DNA from: Gnetum montanum
Taxonomy: Eukaryota > Streptophyta > Gnetopsida > Gnetales > Gnetaceae
Direction: 5' to 3'
Length of the DNA stretch: 43,481 nucleotides
NCBI GenBank assembly: GCA_015680685.1
Contig: MNCI01022658.1
Span: 238,953 to 282,433, forward strand
In this document: piece after piece, positions 41,094 through 43,481 of the stretch
How the letters are laid out: each line of letters opens with the position of its first letter
How positions within the stretch are numbered: the stretch's first letter is position 1
Made by a program: the position numbers and the translations under genes
The notes under the pieces: model-generated
Seen by the model: the letters and a program-made list of their open reading frames with translations, nothing else
Databases searched by the model: none
What the model was told of the DNA's origin: nothing

Positions 41094-41350
41094 ATTCCAT
41101 GAAATATTTGTAATCTTCATCGGTTTACTGATTAGTAAGTCCCTGTCTGATCGTCAAGACCGTTCAGGGCGCCGTGGATTCGTTTTTCCAGCATAGCCCT
41201 CGCTCGGATCCGTGGTTAAAACTGTGTACACGGGATTTTGTTTGGTATTTTCCAGCTGCCGACATTTTCCGTCGTTACACTTTCCACTTCAAAAATTAAC
41301 AATAGAAGTGTCAGCTAAGGTATATCAAATGTGGAACTCCTTAGATAGTA
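41094..41350 (-). repeat. Right arm of the perfect 257-bp inverted repeat
   Basis: It has the same length and sequence as the left arm, inverted, with an 88-base spacer (41006-41093). Its outer end touches the N at 41351. In a region where all other repeats differ at many sites, an error-free copy that ends exactly at undetermined bases is best explained by contig ends placed twice, not by a biological palindrome. Confidence 0.9.
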
Positions 41351-41351
41351 N
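41351..41351. other. Assembly joint (single N)
   Basis: One undetermined base at the outer end of the right inverted-repeat arm. Confidence 0.95.
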
Positions 41352-41443
41352 CGATATGTGGAGAAGGCAAAGCTGTGATGACACGTGTTTCAAACTTTTC
41401 GGAAGATCGCTGACTTGACCATCCTTGTGTTGAAACCTATATC

Positions 41444-41477
41444 TACGCACAATACTCGCATCTGTGTATTGTGCGTA
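41444..41477. repeat. 12-bp perfect hairpin (TACGCACAATAC)
   Basis: TACGCACAATAC (41444-41455) and GTATTGTGCGTA (41466-41477) are separated by 10 bases. Confidence 0.85.
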
Positions 41478-41524
41478 TGAGTGACAAATGTGGGTCGGGC
41501 ATGTCTCCATTGATTTTGGGCTAC

Positions 41525-41956
41525 ATTACGCTAGTACGCATTGCGTCATGTACAAGAGCGTAATAAAGCATGAAGACAATAGATTCAAGCTGCTTTATGC
41601 TCAATTACGCTGCTGTGCGTAGTGAAGCGTAAGCAAGGATTATTTTGACGATGACTTACGCTTACACATGCTGCGTTGTGTAAATAGCGTAAGGCGGCCA
41701 ATATGTAAAAAAGAAAAGCGCCGATCTACTGTGTGCCGTTGATCTCTTTTTGACTTTTTCGATGCTCATTACGCTGCCATGCATACTGAGCGTAAACTCG
41801 GCCTTGGACAAAAGACTTAGCCAAAATATACGAGAAGTCGCATATTACGCTACTTAGGCCTTAGGCTTTGCCAAAGCTGCTGAAGTAAGCTACCTTTGAA
41901 TGTAGGACTATGTTACGCAAAGCGTTATTACGCTATGCTGCATGCTATAGCGTAAA
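41525..41956. repeat. Cluster of five ATTACGCT...AGCGTAAT hairpins
   Basis: TTACGC occurs at 41526, 41605, 41656, 41769, 41845, 41913 and 41928. GCGTAA occurs at 41558, 41627, 41687, 41790 and 41950. Except for 41845 and 41913, they alternate as facing pairs: 41525-41564, 41604-41633, 41655-41693, 41768-41796 and 41927-41956. Arms are 7 to 9 bases (for example TTACGCTAT and ATAGCGTAA in the last). Loops differ in sequence, some with TGCGT or TGCATGC centres. No coding frame runs through the cluster. Confidence 0.8.
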
Positions 41957-42558
41957 TATGGAAACATAGTGAGATAAGAAATTTGCAAAGGGAACCAAAG
42001 TCTTGATGCCGCACACCTCCTTGCCTTGCCCTGTCTTGTTCTTCTTTTTGGAATTCTGTCATGTACTTGTGCCCAAATCACGAATCTTTACCTGAGGTCG
42101 ACTTGCAATTTCCACGGTGTTTCAATGGCCCCTCTTTGTTGACGGTTAGAGGGCCTGCCCGAAAGACGTCGACAAAGAATGCGAAACACTGGAGAGGTAA
42201 AAGCACTAGCAGCGTTCATCAATGGCTATTCAAGTGTCGCCCTGTCAACATAGAAGAGCAAGACTGGAGGTTATGGGGGATAGGATGATTTGGCAGGAAA
42301 CAGGTTCGGGGAAGACTCAAATGAAGCAGGATGGCGGGAGAATGGAATACGCTCATTGAACACACAGAAACATATGCATACTTGTGTTAACATGAATGCT
42401 TTCAGACGAGCATAGCGCATCAATCTGAGATTTCTCTGTTGCAGACTTTAGTAGGAATGCTTGTAGAAGGAGCACAACGCGTCACTTCTGCGATATCTCT
42501 GCTTATGACACGTAATTGCGTTGCATCAGTTTATGGACTTGATTGCAATGCAAGTGCG
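41957..42558 (+). other. CpG-containing region, one short unrecognised frame
   Basis: The plus-strand frame 42061-42288 (75 codons, from MYLCPNHESL to EEQDWRLWGIG) has balanced amino-acid use and could be part of an exon, but matches no family I know. No splice sites or start context settle it. Nothing else is recognised. Confidence 0.3.
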
Positions 42559-42650
42559 GAAAACGAGTGCTTGCGTATGTAGCTTTTGCGTACAGGAAGC
42601 AGATNAGAAAACGAGTGCTTGCGTATGTAGCTTTTGCGTACAGGAAGCAG
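42559..42650 (+). repeat. 44-bp direct repeat around an N (assembly joint at 42605)
   Basis: GAAAACGAGTGCTTGCGTAT and the following 24 bases occur at 42559-42602 and, unchanged, at 42607-42650. The N at 42605 lies between them. This looks like two overlapping contig ends that were abutted and not merged. Confidence 0.9.
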
Positions 42651-42763
42651 AGGGTAGGTATGAAGCGAAGTATGAGCTAAAGGTAGGATTATAAGGTGAA
42701 GAGGGATACGCTTCTAAGTGGACAGGCTAACCCAAGCAGCCATTTCAAAACGCTGTTCGTACT

Positions 42764-43336
42764 TCACCACTCAGATGAATGCATCTTTGGACAACATCCT
42801 TGAAGCGAGTAACCTGCAACCAAAGAAGAAAACATAGGATACCATTGCTCGTCTGAACAAAAAGCGAGGTTGTTGAAACGAGTGCCGATAGAGGCGAGAT
42901 GAAGTAATCGGGCCGTGAAGGAGGAACTGTAGCACGAGGCCAGAGTCTTCAGCCTTGACGCTCCGCCCAGCATATCGCCACCAAAGATCATCAGACTCGG
43001 CACACTTGACTGGTTGTGTAAAGAACCAGCCAAATGAATCTGTGAAGCCAGGGCCTGATAGTGATGATGAGCGGAGATCCCCAAAGTCGCAATTGATGGG
43101 AATGCCTTTGGGGCTCCAGGCGGCGGAACTAACCTCTCAGAGGTACCACCGCTGCATTGGGCACGGTGGCGGTATCTTCGAGGGATCAGTAGTATGCCTC
43201 TCGGCACATCCGAGGAATCAATAGGATGCCGGTGGGGTAGCGACGCTGGGATTGTCCCAGTATCCCACCCCGCTTGACGTGAAGCTGCACAGGGATGATT
43301 ACGCTCGCTTGATTTGCATGGTGGCGGCTTGTAAAT
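42764..43336. other. GC-richer, gene-like region of unknown content
   Basis: Long open frames overlap here on both strands (42764-43387 minus, 207 codons; 42955-43224 plus, 89 codons). The plus frame has VKPGPDSDDERRSPKSQ followed by a G/P-rich part, like a disordered protein segment. The minus frame is Ser/His/Pro-rich. High GC alone lengthens open frames, so neither is called a gene. It could be an exon or 5' region of a gene that continues outside the window. Confidence 0.3.
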
Positions 43337-43340
43337 CCCA

Positions 43341-43481
43341 GTTTTAAGTCCTGGTAGACTGTCGTTGTTGGTTTTAAGTCTCAGCAAACCATGGTCCCAG
43401 TTTAGAGTCTGGGCGGACCGAGAAATGCTAGTTTTACATCGTAGCAGATGGTGGCGGGGCTGATTTAAGGTCTCAGCAGAC
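43341..43481 (+). repeat. Minisatellite, about 30-bp unit, five copies
   Basis: The core GTTTTAAGTC..GG.AGAC recurs at 43341, 43371, 43400, 43431 and 43462 (spacing 29-31). Copies differ at several sites. The array runs to the window edge and probably continues. Confidence 0.8.

Noticed and set aside
41212-41418. 68-codon plus-strand frame
   Set aside because: It is the mirror copy of the gag end in the inverted-repeat arm and runs through an undetermined base.
42764-43387. 207-codon minus-strand frame as a gene
   Set aside because: The composition is Ser/His/Pro-rich without a recognisable domain; the opposite strand is also open, and high GC lengthens chance frames.

Overview
The window looks like intergenic nuclear DNA of a land plant with a large, repeat-rich, AT-rich genome; a gymnosperm, fern or similar would fit, but the species cannot be told. 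The reasons are decayed Ty3/gypsy elements with plant-type tRNA-Asp primer sites, plant L1-type and RTE-type LINEs, tRNA-derived SINEs, a plant subtilase pseudogene and stop codons of the methylation-decay type. I found no intact protein-coding gene. All names (elements B, C, D, E, F) are local labels.

Layout. 1-2531: element F, an LTR end joined to a deleted gypsy pol and a 3' untranslated region. 2532-6540: unrecognised and low-complexity DNA, a minus-strand LINE 3' fragment (about 4821-5540) and SINE pieces. 6540-7580 and 31387-32560: two halves of one L1-type LINE, split by element B (7581-31381), whose terminal repeats face each other and are flanked by CTTAG/CTTAA. Inside B lie its own gag and protease (8634-11400), foreign DNA with a subtilase pseudogene (12181-14080) and a PIF1-type helicase pseudogene (15382-15818), a second gypsy element C (16298-23481: gag end, protease, RT, RNase H, integrase, 3' LTR), unrecognised DNA (about 23500-27600), and a decayed accessory ORF of about 880 codons (27680-30336) just before the 3' LTR.

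32560-34208 is a SINE cluster next to an RTE-type LINE tail. 34209-36305 is the 5' LTR, primer site and gag of element E. E is broken by element D, inserted in the opposite orientation (36306 to about 40815 on the minus strand). D has lost most of pol by an internal deletion that is visible by comparison with C.

From about 40815 to the end the DNA changes character: CpG and GC rise, retroelements stop, and there are three single-N assembly joints (41005, 41351, 42605). The first two joints bound a perfect 257-bp inverted repeat and the third sits inside a 44-bp direct repeat, so this part is probably misjoined. It also holds a cluster of six ATTACGCT/TACGCA-type hairpins (41444-41955) and a 30-bp minisatellite at the right edge.

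The parts work together only as retrotransposon anatomy. Order of events inferred: LINE first, then B into the LINE, then C and other DNA into B; separately E, then D into E. Most stops fall where Gln, Trp or Arg codons are expected, which points to C-to-T decay of silenced, methylated DNA.
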